NCBI GenBank assembly: GCA_037043455.1
Contig: JAWPHD010001276.1
Span: forward strand, 124,001-188,000
From: Cyrtodaria siliqua
Lineage: Eukaryota > Mollusca > Bivalvia > Adapedonta > Hiatellidae
DNA length: 64,000 bases
Reading direction: 5' to 3'
A program made the translations under genes and the position numbers. The number at the start of each line of letters is the position of its first letter. The stretch's first letter is position 1. Shown here in pieces: positions 1 to 15,300 of the stretch. Below the pieces are notes generated by a model, which was not told the origin of the DNA, did not search any database, and worked only from the letters and a program-made list of their open reading frames with translations.

Positions 1-230
1 ATAAATTAAATGATGTGAAGCTGTGCCGAGCATCATATCAATTTTGCACAAATGTGAGATTCTATTTATCACGCTACTCCGAGCGGAACGAAAAAGACTG
101 AACGATCATTTGACCTTCATTTGCATATTTCTTTCACTAGTGTAATATGATATATATATCATGACTTTACTACACTCCCATGCGGTAAGTTATGTGATAA
201 CATTAGTTTTGTGGTTCAGGCTAGACATAC

Positions 231-320
231 CTGTGTGACACCTGATGACAGGGCCTTTACAAGGGCACGTAGAGCTGTAAGGGCAGCCTCCTCCAGGACT
301 GTGTCTCCAGACAGAAATAC
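231..320 (-). CDS. MMS19: MMS19 coding exon 9 (last exon in the window)
   Basis: This 90-bp exon has 30 codons in phase 0: VFLSGDTVLEEAALTALRAL, then VKALSSGVTQ. It is an amphipathic HEAT-type helix pair resembling the 'EAEGLAALHSLTACL' segment of vertebrate MMS19. The acceptor is TGCAG and the donor GTATGT. Downstream exons lie outside the window. Confidence 0.9.
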
Positions 321-3300
321 CTGCATCGGGAGATAATAATGTTAGTCAATTTATAAAACTGTTTGGTCCAGGGCTTTCCCCTTGTTTTTGAGTTGCAGGG
401 AAAGTTTTAAAAGTAGGTGGGTGAGTTATAGTTCTTACTTAGGTATTTGGTACTGCTAAAAGTAGTCGGTCAGCTATTATTAAAACCAAAGTAGGAGGGT
501 AAATCACCAGCCTACCGGCTATAAAGGAAAGCCCTGTTGGTATGGAAAACTCATTGACTGTTACTGAACTAAGCAGGGGTGTGATTTAATCCTTTTACAA
601 AACAGCTAGACAATGACCGAATGAATGACTGACTGACTGCAAATGATTTGTTTGTATGGTGTTTTACGTCATTTTCAACAAATGTAAGGTTAAATATGAC
701 GGTCAATTTTTTTTGTGGTGGAGGCAGACCAACCACTTTTCCTGTGTAGAACAACTACTGTACACCTCCCGCCATCCGTAAGAATCGACAATTCCTCACT
801 TACAAGTTGAGCTCCCAGTGGGATTCAAACCCACGGCGGTGAGAGTCAAAAGTTTACAACGCAACATCGTTAACCATTCGGCCACGGAGAATGAATGGAA
901 TGGATAACTTAAATTTTACAGCCCTTTAACACCTTAGGTCTTATCAGGTTTATGGGTAATGGTGATGTGCAAAAGAATGACAATAATGGTTTGATGGAAT
1001 GGTGTTTTACGTCTTTTTTAGCACATGTTAGGCCATATATGATGGCCAACTGTTTATAAATATCATGTTCTTGATCCCCAAGTAAGGACATATTTCGAGC
1101 CTATTGTATTTGAGGGGCAGAGAATTTCTATAGGTAACTGTAAATCACTGTTAGCCATACAATTTCATGAGCATTCAATTTTTCTTCAGATTATGAGGCC
1201 CACCCAATAAAGCATTTGTGACCAGTACACATAATAACACATTAAAGAATGTTGTATATTTATTGTGTTGTGCTCTGATTTTTGGTCTAAAAACAATTAA
1301 GAAATACCAGATAAGTTTTGTATTCAAAAGCTAAATTATGAACATATATTTCTTCATTAAAGTAAATTACAAAGTGATGTTAAGCTATTCTTACCCTCAA
1401 TATAGCAATGCTATACAAATAAAAAACTAAAGCTGGCCTCAATTTATATATCTGAGTTGATCAGCCATGAAGCGTGCTGGCTGTAAATATGCAAGCTTCC
1501 CATGCTTTTTCAATGACCAAGTAGCGTTGGGAAATGTGTCCTTAACACAGGGTTCGACACTAACGCTAGCCCGAGGCTAGTCACTTTCGAGAAGGACTAG
1601 TAAAAACTCACAGTTGACAAGCCCGACGGGCTAGTTGTTTTTATTATTTAAATGTCGATTTTAAATGATCTTATATGATCCTGATGTCGAAAATTGCTAA
1701 ATCATTTAAATTTTTCGCTATTCAAACTCTTCAATATCGTAATGTAAAGTAGGGTATGATATAGATGAAAACAAGCCTCTGCGAATGTGCGAATGTATAG
1801 GTGTGTCAAATTACCACTGATTGGCCATTTTTTCTTTGATGGCGCAAAATGCTGAAAAATAACCCGCGTTTTATACATATCCCCACAATAAACACATACG
1901 TGTATATTAGCCATCGTGTAAGTGCCTATAGAGCCCTTTTCCCAGTTTTGGGGAAGGGGCCTTTTGCCTTTAATTGGTGAAAAAAATCCATAAACGGGGA
2001 ATGAAATTTCCAGGGTAAGTCGAAATGACTTTAAAAGAAATTTGATTGTAGAAAATGCCTTATACAGGCCGCTGCAAAGAAGGGTAAAATTGCCGTGGCC
2101 TGCAAATAAATTTGACTATGACCTAGTCACAAAGCTGTTGTCTTGCAATTTTTACAAGCAGTACAGTCATATAGGAAATACAACCTCAGCTATAGATAGA
2201 GACGGATTATGAAGTTTCCCCTCAGACATGCCTTCGCCAGGGAGCGAACCCACGCTGGTCAGATGTCTGTCTATAGCTCAAAAGCCAAGGCCTTATCCAT
2301 GGAGCTACCAAGCCATGATATTTTGGTATCTTTTTATTTTGCCGCAAAAGAGTAAAAGGAGGACTAGTTGGTTTTAAGAAGGGCTAGTAAAAATAAGAAG
2401 GCACTAGCCCTGTAGGCTAGTAGTCACTAGCCCTGTAGGCTAGTAGTCATAAAAAGTTAGTGTCTAACCCTGCTTAACACAAAACTAGGGTATTCATTTT
2501 CCCAGTTCCCATTTGTAGGAAATTCTACCTCCTGTTGGCTATTGTTTTGGTTCCTGCCAATAAGGGCCATGTATGGGTAAAAAACTACAATATGATCTAG
2601 AAATCTCAGTGCTAGAACGGACATGATTTGCAGTTCATTACAAAATATGGTATGGCACTGTTGGTAGTTCAAGCATATTTCTTTTACATCGATTGCGAAA
2701 CAAGTTCTTACAACTTATATTAATCACTCTCGATGGCTTCCTGGTTAGAACCAGTACTAAGAAATGTGGATTAATTATCATGCTCAAGGATAAATAACAT
2801 GGTCATGGCAAGGTTCTGACCCACTATTACCTATGCTCTGGAGTCCAATGTCCATTGTTGGTAGACCTGGTAGGTGTATAAGAATCTTTCATGGGTATCC
2901 GGTGAACATAGGGAATAACAAGGTATAAGTGTTTTTATTGGAACCGAGGCTTCGCCGAGATTCAAATTAGAATACTTATACTGAGGGTTGGAACTCCATA
3001 TATGAACCGAATACCCATGATACGATTACTTTTCTTGCATATCAGAAACATGTTGTGCATTGATGCCGCCAGCAACTAATAAGCGTTTTTGCATGTTTTC
3101 CTGCATACCGGATGTTGGTGCGCGTGTGGCTTTCAACTTTTAATACCCATAAAGATAAGACTTTCTTGCATACTGGACAAGGATATCCGTCATTTTACCG
3201 GGGCTAGATATTTCCATCTCACCCTAGGGTCAAGATAAAATTCACGCGCGCCAACATCCGGTCCAGGAAAACATGCAAAACGTTAGTAGCTGGCGGTGTC

Positions 3301-6300
3301 AACGCACAACATGTCTCTGATATGCAAGAAAAAGAATCTATCATGTGTATTCGGTGAAGATAGGGAATTCCAACCCTCGGTATGTGTTTTAATCGGAACC
3401 TCGGCAGAGCCTCGGTTCCGATAAAAACACTTATACCTCAGGTTGGAATTCCCTATCTTCACCGGATACCCATGAAAGATTCTTATATTCCATCCCCCAT
3501 GTAAAACATGGATAGCCTTATCCGGTATGCAAGAATCATGATTTATGTTAATTAATATGTCAGGGCTATTCCGTTAAAGCATGCCTGTGACCCCAGCAAG
3601 GCAATTTAATAAACATCTATGGGTGAACCCTATTTTCTGAAATTTAGTTCTTTAAACTCAATTTGCATCTACGGGTTTGCGTTCAATTTCAAAAGTGCCT
3701 TCCTGGGGTCTCATGTATGCTTAAATGGAACAGCCCTTAACAGTATACCATACCTCCTTCTTGATGCAGTTGAAGAATGAAGACTGGAACTCATTTAGGG
3801 ACTCTGTACTATACGTCTCTGCACACATACCCTACAACAGAAATGCATCTCACCAGTCATATATGGTCGCATGCTAGAAATAGCAAACAGTCTTCGTTAA
3901 AATATATAAACAAATGTTTTTAGCAAACAGGCTTCAATAAAGATTAAAAAAAATTGTAAACAGGCTTCAATAAAAAAATATATATATATACTGTGGAATC
4001 ATTTAACTTTGTGTGCATTACATTTGGAGGTTCTTTCCAAAAAGACAATTTCGAGGGGACGTAAATTCACGCATTCCTGATTTTTGAAAAAAATAATCTG
4101 TAAATTTGTCCATGTTAGCCTAGTGTGAAAAAACATCTGGCAGCCCTGTCTGGCGATTACGTCACACATTTCCTGTCGCATGTCAAATTGCCCAATTAAC
4201 CATGGGTCAATAAACATTTAACACATCCAATTGACGGAGATTATGTCTGACACCATTCCTTAACCTTTCTAATTATTTCCTGTGTATTCTAGTAATCGGT
4301 CATGCGTACGATGCACGTTTGACTGGCTTATTGACTTGTAACTCACATTTTATCAGGCCCATACCGCTTGAGTCATCTTGAAAAGATACAAAATTCGATA
4401 GCTATTTTTTTCTTGTTTTCAATATAAGATTTTTTTTATTTGTGTTCTGTCCGTTTCAAGTATGTTCTTGGTGATAAAATATAACACAAATAATTTAATT
4501 ACAAATAATTTCCGCGTTCAATTCATTGAGAACTGACCCAGTTGTCGAACAAATAATACTAAGTACTTGGTAATTGATGACAATGATAACATTCATGAAC
4601 GATTTACTAGTACACAACTGCGAACGTAAACATCGGTATACTGGCTTTGAAAAGTTTAAAACAAACACTCAAGTTTTTGTTTTTTATTTTCAAAATAAAT
4701 GTGTTTAATAAATATATAAACCTTTTTTTCTGACAACATACAGCCCGATTCAATAGTTATTGACTTAATGTACATTATGGATTCCGAAGGCCGTTTTCCT
4801 ACACGATTCAAACTTCTGGGCATTAAACAATCGTGGGGATTTGATATTGTTGTTCGGTTTTACCTCAAAATCCATGGAATTAAATCCCTCACAGATAATG
4901 ATTTCACAGTATATTCATATAAAGCAAACAGGCTTCGATAATAAAAAAATGTGAGACAGATATAAATTAATTATTATCAAATTTCATACACTTGAAAGTC
5001 TCAGTGAATTGGAGTGTCAAGAAGAAGAATAAAATCTCACCAGTGTCTCAAATGAGTCAATCTTGGCACTCTTCAGATCGGAGGTAAGTTTCTCCAATAA
5101 CAAAGGGAGACAATACTGAGCAAACTTCGGTGTGGCTGCCAAACATCGTCGCAATGACATCACAAGATCTTCTTTCTTAATTCCGCTGGGATCACTAGCA
5201 GACTACAATAATACAACATTCTGCGTTTAATTCATATTCTGTAATCTACTTGCGTAAATAAAATAAGAGTTTAGTGCAAAAATTCAAGTTTTGGAAACTT
5301 TTTTTAATTTCAATCACCACATTAATGGTGATCCATTTATTCACACCGCCATAGGTTTGTGAGGGTCGGGGTGGGCCACTTTTGGAAACTTAATATAAAA
5401 ACAGTTTCACTTTGAACAAGGTATGTCTGCAATAAATGTCAACAACCCCCAAAAATTTGACCTTTGACCTCCAAGTGTGACCTTGACCTTTGAGGTATGG
5501 AACCAATTTCTGCCACACCATCTTCTCACTGTGATTAACATTTGTGTGAAGTTTCACGGAAATCCCTTCACTTCTCTCAAAGTTATGGCTGAGACATGAC
5601 TGTTTCGGACAGAAGGACGAACAAACGGACGAATGTTGCGTCCCTTCGGGGGCATAAGAATTCTATTTTTGGTCATTCCTTCTCATTTTTATGGGCAGCA
5701 ATGGTGGCTAGGTGATTAGCTAAGTAGACTCTGAATCCGGATGTCATCATCAGCACCACTGGGTATCAGGTCATGGGTCCAGCCTCATCAGCACCACTGG
5801 GTATCAGGTCATGGGTCCAGCCTCATCATCAGCACCACTGGGTATCAGGTCATGGGTCCAGCCTCATCAGCACCACTGGGTATCAGGTCATGGGTCCAGC
5901 CTCATCAGCACCACTGGGTATCAGGTCATGGGTCCAGCCTCATCAGCACCACTGGGTATCAGGTCATGGGTCCAGCCTCATCAGCACCACTGGGTATCAG
6001 GTCATGGGTCCAGCCTCATCAGCACCACTGGGTATCAGGTCATGGGTCCAGCCTCATCAGCACCACTGGGTATCAGGTCATGGGTCCAGCCTCATCAGCA
6101 CCACTGGGTATCAGGTCATGGGTCCAGCCTCATCAGCACCACTGGGTATCAGGTCATGGGTCCAGCCTCATCAGCACCACTGGGTATCAGGTCATGGGTC
6201 CAGCCTCATCAGCACCACTGGGTATCAGGTCATGGGTCCAGCCTCATCAGCACCACTGGGTATCAGGTCATGGGTCCAGCCTCATCAGCACCACTGGGTA

Positions 6301-9300
6301 TCAGGTCATGGGTCCAGCCTCATCAGCACCACTGGGTATCAGGTCATGGGTCCAGCCTCATCAGTGCCACTGGGTATCTTAGTGTGTCTTCAGGCAAGAT
6401 ACTTAACTTTATAGCCTTGTCTGTCAAATAGGAACACAAGAAATCTGTGGATTCACATGTCTCGCCTAACGGGGGCTGGACTTAAAAATAAAAAGGTCAA
6501 TGATGCTTAAATGAAAGTTTGTAAACATTTTAGTAATTAAAAACAATTGAGTTTGCCGTTTGCTGAGAGGACATTTAAGTGCATTTGTTTAAAAACAAAA
6601 TGCCATTCTATTAAAAACAAGAGGCCCAAGAGGGCCTGCGGATGCTCTACTGACTAAAACGGCTCTTATATCAAAGGTTGTCGACATAAAATTCCCATCA
6701 GTAGTTTTTTAAAACATTGCAAAAACAACAGGGATAGGATGGCCTTAGATCACTCACCTGGTAATCATGGGCAATATGTCTGCTGTGTCTAGTCTGGCAT
6801 GGGCATTTTTTAATTTGTCCCACTTTCTTCTATGAATGAAATTTCATAAAAAAGGGTGTGGGGTGGAGGGTTTATAGTAACATTCTAAACAAATATGGTA
6901 AAGATCAGATAAAAATGAAGTAACTACAGATTGAACAAAGGAAAATACAAAAATACAATACAGGTAGCATTTTTCAACAAATCAAGGGCCATAACCTGTC
7001 GTTACTGTCTAGATCTAGATGGTTTTCAAACTTGTCCAAAATTTCATTGATATACCATGCTTTGCACAACTAGACATCATACTGAGGCTTCCTGCCAAAT
7101 TTTGTAGAAATCCAACAAGCCGTTTAGGAGGAGTAGCGCCGACAAGAAATTTAAAGTAAAAATGTCAAAGTGCCATAACTCCGTCATAAATCAGCAAACT
7201 GGAACAAAAGCGTGATATGCACAACTAGACATATTACCGATGTTTCCTGCCAAGTTTCGTCGAAATCCAACAAGGCGTTTAGGAGGAGTAGCGCTGACAA
7301 GAAATTTAAAAAAAAATGTCAATGGGCTGTAACTCCACCAAATATCAATGAACTGGGAAAAATGCTTCCTGCTAACATGGCGTTAACACCAAAAAATAAA
7401 TAAAAATAATAATAATGAAATAAGAAAATTAAAAAAAAAATTAAAAAATTTCAAAAAAAAACAATAAAAAAACAAAAGAAATAATTAAAACAAAATAATT
7501 AAAAAATATATATATATTACTTATAATAAAAAAAAGGCAAAACATTTGGTAAAGTTTGGTAAAGTTTGGTAAAGATCAGATGAAAAATGAAAGCCCTATC
7601 GTATTAACGAGGCTGAATATAGCATTTTTAACTAAATCAAGGGCCATAACTCCGCTGCTATTGGTCCGATCTGGCTGGTTTTCGAACTTGTGCGAGCTTT
7701 CATTAATATTAACAATCTGGTGAAGTTTGGTAAAGATCAGATGAAAAATGAAGGCCTTTGGCCAGTAGAGCTAAAAATCAGCTCCAAAAAGTAGGTCAAG
7801 GTCATACATGAAATCAAGGCATCCAAAAAAAAGATGCACTAACGAAGACACAACTACGTCAAAATAGAATATGTTTTCTTTCAAAGATTAAGCTATAAAT
7901 TAGGTTTAAAACATCTAGTGCATAATTCTAGTTCATGAGAAAGTGATGTAAATGTAACAATTAAAGTTATCTTCCCTTAGCTTGGATGGTGAAGTCACAT
8001 CCACATTTGCTTTGTCACGTTGCAATGTACGACTCAAGATACAACTATAAGCAAAGTTTAAAAGGTTTTAGTACATACCGTTTGTGAAAAAGTGACCTAA
8101 ACGCCAAAGTTGAAGGTAAAAATTATAAGGTTATCTGCCCTTGCTTGGAGGGTCAAGGTCACTTCCACATTTGCTTTGTCACGTTGCGATGTACCACCCA
8201 AGATACAACTATAAGCAAAGTTTGAAAGGTCTAGTGCATACAGTTTGTGAAAAAGTGACCTAAATGCAAAAGTTGAACCTAAAAATTAGTAAGTTATCTG
8301 TCCTTTGCTTGGAGGGTCAAGGTCACTTCCACATTTGCTTTGTCACATTGCGATGTACCACCCATGATACAACTATAAGCAAAGTTTGAAAGGCCTAGTG
8401 CATACAGTTTGTGAGAAAATGACCTAAACGCAAAAGTTGAACCTAAAAATTAGTAAGTTATCTGCCCTTTGCTTTGAGGGTCAAGGTCACTTCCACATTT
8501 GCTTTGTGACATTGCGATGTACCACCCATGATACAACTATAAGCAAAGTTTGAAAGGTCTAGTGCATACAGTTTGTGAGAAAATGACCTAAACGCAAAAC
8601 CTAAACGCCGCCGCCGGAAAAGCAACACCTATGTCTCTTGTTTTCTTCGAAAAGGCGAGACAATAAACCAGAAGGTCCCATGTATCAGAGTCTATCCTCT
8701 GAGCACATTAAAGAACCCAGGGCTTTTTTTCATGATTTTGGGAACATGAATCCGTACCCCTGGAATTGGGAATTTTAGCGCGATTTTTCATAAAATTGGG
8801 AATTTTAGCGAGATTTTTAATAAAATTCGGAAAAATATTAAGTAAAGCAATCCTTTCATAATTATATCTTTAATACTGTTTTTTGTACATCAAGATAAAC
8901 AGAAGCATTTATAAGCTTTTGAACCCCAATCACATAGAAAAAAAAAAAAAAAAAAAAAATTAAATTGGGAATTTTTCTCTCTTAATTGGGAAAAAACGAT
9001 ATGTTTTGGCACTGGGAATATGACCGAATTTCGGCTATAAAAACAGCCAAAAAACCTGAAACCGTAGGAACCTATTTGATAGTAAGAGTAAGGAATGGTT
9101 CCCAGCTGTCTATGTATCTTTCCCCTCCCTATGGAGAAACTTAGAAAAAACTGTGTTAGTCGACCATTAACAATTCAATTCTTTCTCATTCTGTTGAACT
9201 TAAAGGTCAACCTTTATTACAGTTTGTAGATGACTTTTACGGCTCTAGCCACTGCCAAGTCCAGGTCTACTGTCTCATTAAACAGATTTTATTGTTCAAC

Positions 9301-12300
9301 ATTCAATTTCTAGCTCCGCCCTCTATTGTTCATTGGTCAATTTCTCTCAAACATTGGTAATTTGCTCCATGGTAGCTTAAGAGTTGTTTAGGGACTACAT
9401 GTGCTTTTTATGCAGGTGTAGTTATTTATTGTACTTTATTGTACTTAAACTATTAAAAGTCCCTATCCTGCCATCAACTGGAAAATTAGACAACATATGT
9501 ACACTGTTTTTAAACCTACCGACGACGAGGTATATATATATAATTTTGAGAATACAAACTCTATAGACACAATATAAACTGTTTTAACCAGCCAGGCCAA
9601 ACCCCAAATCTGGAGCATCAAATTAAGAGTTACCAACTCATAACTCATTTTACACACATTTAATCACGGATATATAAGAACCTATGAATAAACATATACT
9701 TTTAACTTGCAAATACACATCTTTATATGACATGAACACCTGGATAGTTTTTACAGATGTAGTGTAATTTTGCCTTTATTTGGCAGGTTAGTTTCTTCAA
9801 CAGTAAAACAACATAAAGGTTGAAACTTACTGGTGTGAAGTCAATGGGGAAGTAGCAGGACACCACTTCAAACATTTCCTCCACAAACACGCCGAGCGAG
9901 AAGTTCTGTATGATGATGGCGGCGCAGTTGAAGGCCAGGATCAGGTTCCGTGGATCCTTCTCCGCGTCCATTGTCTGTATATACCCGTAAACAAAGTCCC
10001 CCTCCAGTCGCTGTACATCTACAATTGTATAAATTGTGGTTATAAATCGCACACGGTTATTTAGAGCTGCTCCAAGGCAAAGAAAGTCAGGTAACAGGGG
10101 AATAAGCGATTTCATTATCAAAGATACCTACCTCTGGTTCAGTTCAGTGTTGATGACCAGAAATCTTTATTTAAGGAAGCTATGAAGCTGGCTTGCGGTA
10201 TGTCGGTGGTTCTACCCAGGTGTCCGCTAGTATACAATAATTGCCTGGAGGGGCACCTGGGGTATTCCTCCACCAATGAAGGCTGGAAAATGTAGCTGTT
10301 GGTGCGACTGTCCAATCCATTTCAATTCAATAATTGAAAGATTTGTACACGGGACTGCCCTGTTAACTTCCACTTCTGACAGTTGGAGCAATAGGTTTAG
10401 ATGACTTGCTCAAGGCTACTGTATAGTGGAGCAGACATGGCTCTACCCTGCCATCTTTTAGTTACAAAGTAAAGCATGTTAGAGCATTTGAGGCCTTTAC
10501 ACTTCACACAAGGAACTATGGTGAAATATTTGCATCGTAAAATCCAGAGTTATAGGCAACACAACACATAAATTTGAGATGCGACATACAATCCTGTGAT
10601 GGTTCATATGCATATAACAACTTTCAAACCCATATCTAACGCAGTTTAGGAGTAACAGGACAGACATGGCATTATCAAATATATAAGCTGTGACTTTGAC
10701 CTTGAGGTGACAATCACAGAATTTGAGATAGGACCAACCACCAAGTGATTCTACATACACACATTTCAAAGTGTCATTTTATACATAGCATGGTTCAGGA
10801 GTGACAGATTAGACAGAATTATCCCGGACACGATTTTCTAGTGATGGGCAATCAGTTGAGATTTACAATAGATCATCGGTTACAATCGGTTAGATGTATC
10901 CGATCAGTTATCCAATGATCGGCTATTATCGGTTAGTCAATATGAAGTATAGCATGTGCATGTTAAACTGTGTTTCAGGCCTTGAACTTAGATTTTTTTT
11001 GTTGAATTATGAATTCTTTCCTGTCAAGTTTCTTATGCTGTTGTTGCTTTGTTTTAATCAGTAAGATAAGTATAACTGATATACCGGTATGTCTGTTTGT
11101 GTCCATCTCATTTCCACAAGTGTATTTCCTAACTGTTGTCTCCTGAATAATAATGTTTATAGGACACCAGGGTTTCCATTATGTTTTTCAGTATGAGGGT
11201 CCAGGGTTCCTTTTTGAAACTGGGGCCAGGGGCCATCTGAATTGGGAAAAAAGCGCGTAAAACGTTCCAAATTTGGTGATAAAATAACAAAAACAATGTC
11301 TAGGCTAGTGCTAGGATTTTAAAACCTTTAGCCAAATCTGGCTAAGCCCTAAAAATGTCTTTAGCCAGATTATAAAGACTTTAGCCAGACTTTTGCCGAG
11401 CTATTTTGGAACTTTAATTGAAGGCGCTATAACCTCGCTTTTAAGCAAATTAAAGAGAGTATTCTTTATTAACCTATAGGGTATCAATGTTTCCATATCA
11501 TACATATGCTATATTGTGCTTTAGTGCCTTAAGAACACACTCGGTAAAATATTTTTTTTCTCCTGTCCGAAAATATGTACTATCCAAACTATTATGACAC
11601 CGATGTTTAGCGTCCGAGAAATATTGCCGATATTTGGTCGAAATACTGTCAATTACAATCTTTTCTCATGCATTTTCTTGTTTTTAAAAAATAAAGTAAC
11701 ATCAATGATAATGTATTTTTATTTCAACAATTGTCAGTCTTTTCATAGCCATCATTGTGCCATCTGTACGACTTTTCTGTACTGCACTCGCTGCTCTCTT
11801 TACGAAACGAGCAACCAATTTACATACGCTCACACTTGCGGATATGCTACTTAATTTGTGGGCACTCAGGACTTACCAATGATAGCAAGACCGACGGCCG
11901 TTAAACAGAGCATCTCTGGTTTATAAATAACATTCTTACACTTTCTGTTTTGATCAACCATTTTCGCCGTAAGAGGGCGCCACGTTATTCATTTTTTTTA
12001 CCGGCTCGATAACGCAATGAAATAAACGGATAATATGAAGCGCGGGAAGACAAACTAGTTGAAGACGGAGCTTGTATACTGTGACGGCATTGCGCACTAG
12101 AGGGGTATATTGAATGAAGAGCGAATTGCTAATATTATATAAAAAATAAACACGGTACTGTACCCGATATCGAGAGTTTAAACATTACCGGAAGAGAAAA
12201 TGGCGTCGATCTTTCCACATTTGTTTATTAATGCTTTTTAGAAGATTTGCAATGATTACAATGACCCATCAAGCTTCGAATGTCTATAATGTATATGTGC

Positions 12301-15300
12301 GTCCCAACGGACCCAGATACTCGTGAATTACGGGTCCCATGCTTTTTTATCGAGTCAGGGACGCAGAAAAGCTGCGTCAATGGAAACCCTGGGACACCAT
12401 ACCCGGCAGAATACAACATGTAAATGACATATCCATGTCACTAGATATTACCTTCCAAATGATTGTTGAGAAAATTGTGAAGAATAGTGAAGACGGATCG
12501 TCTGTCTGCCTGGGGTAGCGACTGCGTGTGAACCTCTGTGAAGACGATACGACAGACAGCCTCTACCGTCTCTCCGGTCAGGTTGGGAGACTGGCTCTGT
12601 ATGGTACAAACACAACTCAGCATTTTATTTTATTTAGAAAGTGCTTCTGTTCATGATCAGTGATCACTAAAATAATAAGCGAGACCCTTTATTTAATATA
12701 ATACTAACTGTAATGCTCCGTGTGCCCCTTTAACCCTCAGTATGTTGGTTAATATCACATTTAACAGCTCACTAAAACTATACAGTGAATAAACAGATTG
12801 AAAGTATAAAATGATTGTATACCCTTATATCCATGACACCATAACAACAAACATGTGATCGTAATAACAGGCAGTACAGTAATAATAAGATGAAATCATC
12901 GTACTATGATTAGCACAAAGAATTAAAGGGGGTACATCAGCCCTTTTCTTTTTAGCTTGGCATACTCAAGGGGTTGTGGGGTTGGGGTTGAGGAGGGGGA
13001 ATGCATTGAAAGTGAAGGGAGAATGAGATATAGGACTACCATCTCTCACACGCACACCCTCACTGTGAGTACGTTGGAAAATGGCCACACTACACCACTG
13101 AAATCTCAGTCACCACACTGAGAATTTATTTTTAAGTGTGTTTCTGTCAAACCTTTTAAGCACAAAGTTTTTGAACATGGATATATTACATATATCCATG
13201 TGTACACATGTACCAGATAACCAAACATCTGCTATTCACAACTGCCAATCATAACCTGCAATCGTCATTAACAGTCTATATAACGGCAAACCTCAACCTA
13301 ACGGCTACCACCAGCGACATTACCGGCTACCAAAAACGACTATCAATAGATAGTTAAACGGCTACCACCAGCTACATTACAGGCTACCAAAAATGACTAT
13401 CAATAGACAGTTAAACGGCTACCACCAACTACAAAACGGCTATAAATATAAAGTTACCGTCTATCACCAGTTACCTGGACAAACCTGGCTACTCCATCGG
13501 CTACCTGGGGGTATATAAGGAGAGACGAAATCACATTCACGGCTACTCCACCGGCTACTTGGGTCTATATAAGGAGATGAAATCACATTCACGCATTGTT
13601 TAATGCTTCTTTGTGAGCAACAAATACTCTCTGAAGAGTTCATATCTACTCTGAACAAAACCGGTCAGGGAATATGTTTACCCAGCTGACTATTACATAG
13701 TTCCTCTCAGCCACTTCTTTCCCATATACCTTTTTTTCGGGGACTAAGGGACCTTTGCTATTTCCTCTACACAAGTGAATCCAACAAATCAGCATCATGT
13801 TGTAGTTGTACTACTTGTGTATATAACTTACCAGAGGCAGAAGTCCACAAAGGGCAGGGGCTTGTAGAGAATGATGATCCTTTAACTTCTCGCATAGGTA
13901 CGTCACCAACAGGCTCACTGAAACACACATAAAATAGGCTAACGAATACACACTAACAGTGCAGTAGCCAGTCAAATGTGTACATCTGTTTTTGAAAAAT
14001 CGAGGGACAATATTTGGTGGGGGTTTTTTTGCTGTTTTTTTGCTGAACAAGACTTGTACTCTCAATACTGTTATGTTTTGTATACATTTATAGAACAAAG
14101 ATGTACTAACAAGTATCTTTTTTTTTACCTTTAAGCCTTAGCCCACTATGAAATGTATAATGGTCTGTCCTTTCATTAAATTTAGACCATTCCATTTATG
14201 TTATAACAGCATTACTCGCAGGCTGATCTGGGTTTACACTGGCTGCAAAGGCTGTTCTAGTCGCCCTTAGCTGGCTAAGAGTTAACATACATGTTTAACT
14301 GAAAAATTAACTGCCAGAGACACTAACTTGGCGGGAATTGGCTCTTAGCATACATCATTTGTAACATGTAAGCAAATAAATTTTCACACCCTGTTTGCAT
14401 ATATTCACACAAAAAAGGGCCATTACTCAACTAAAATAATGAAACCAAAATTATTTAACTTTATGATCATGCAAAGTCACCATTTCAAATTTGAAAAAAA
14501 CAACAACAATCCACTGGAAAACAAATGCATGATGAGTTAGAAACACTATATGTGTGTACAAAGCAGGTGTGTCATTAACTTGTCAAGTAAGCAGCCCACA
14601 GAGCTGAGTAGCCGGATATTTTGATCGATACTTGTATAAAATACTACTAAAAGTAATCATAGTAGCCAGGTAGACCAGTCAAAGTAGCAGGGCGAAATGA
14701 CACACCTGACAGAGACAACTGGACAAGCTCTAACATGTATACATGTACATCTCTACACTTCGTTTTCGGGGAATATATAAAAAAAACAGTCTCACTGCAT
14801 ATAAACACATAGGTACAACACTCGCATGAAAAACATGGAAATAGTCCAGCCAACAATGCACAAATTGAATTAGAACTATCAAACTATCACTGAAGTGAAG
14901 GTGATGAATACCCCCTGCTTTTATAATATAGCTGATGGCAATGGGCAAAATCAAGAATAATAAATGTCTAAAATATTTGTTTGTCTTTAGTTGTTATGTG
15001 TATATGAAGTTTGGGAACAACCCATTCAAAACTAATTGAGTATTACAAGTAATAAAAATGTGATATGGGACGCGACGGGACAAAAATGTGTTGCGTGCCG
15101 TGACATAACGGACAGCGTGATTCCTCTACAGCCCCCACTTCACTTTGTGACAGCTTGAGTATAATAAGTGATCCATGATTACCTTGTGTACGAGTCAGGA
15201 AATCTGTTGGCAAGTTAGCGAGTATGTCGGCTATCAGTCGTGTCGCCCTAGCTCTCGTACTGGTCTCTTTATTCGTCAGGTACTCCCTGAGTCAAACATT

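Larger units (their letters stand above)
321..3753 (-). other. MMS19 intron 8 (3.4 kb), transposon-rich
   Basis: The intron lies between exons 9 and 8. It holds SINE pieces (575-893, 985-1090), a hAT-like MITE (1548-2472) that itself contains a SINE head (2225-2322), and a foldback element (2877-3487). The remainder is AT-rich with no supported coding content. Confidence 0.8.
5203..9830 (-). other. MMS19 intron 6 (4.6 kb), repeat-filled
   Basis: The intron holds a dispersed repeat piece at 5450-5660 (ending in the 'ggacgaac..gacgaatgttgcgtccc' phrase common in molluscs), the 38-bp minisatellite, the tandem-repeat element 6616-8645, a possible MITE 8718-9058, and a dispersed repeat at 9470-9660 that resembles 45400-45550. 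No exon was found. Confidence 0.75.

Noticed and set aside
5741..6431. Three overlapping ORFs of 206-213 codons on the plus strand
   Set aside because: They are three frames of one 38-bp minisatellite with no stop in the unit; the reading rotates through frames at each copy, so none is under coding constraint.
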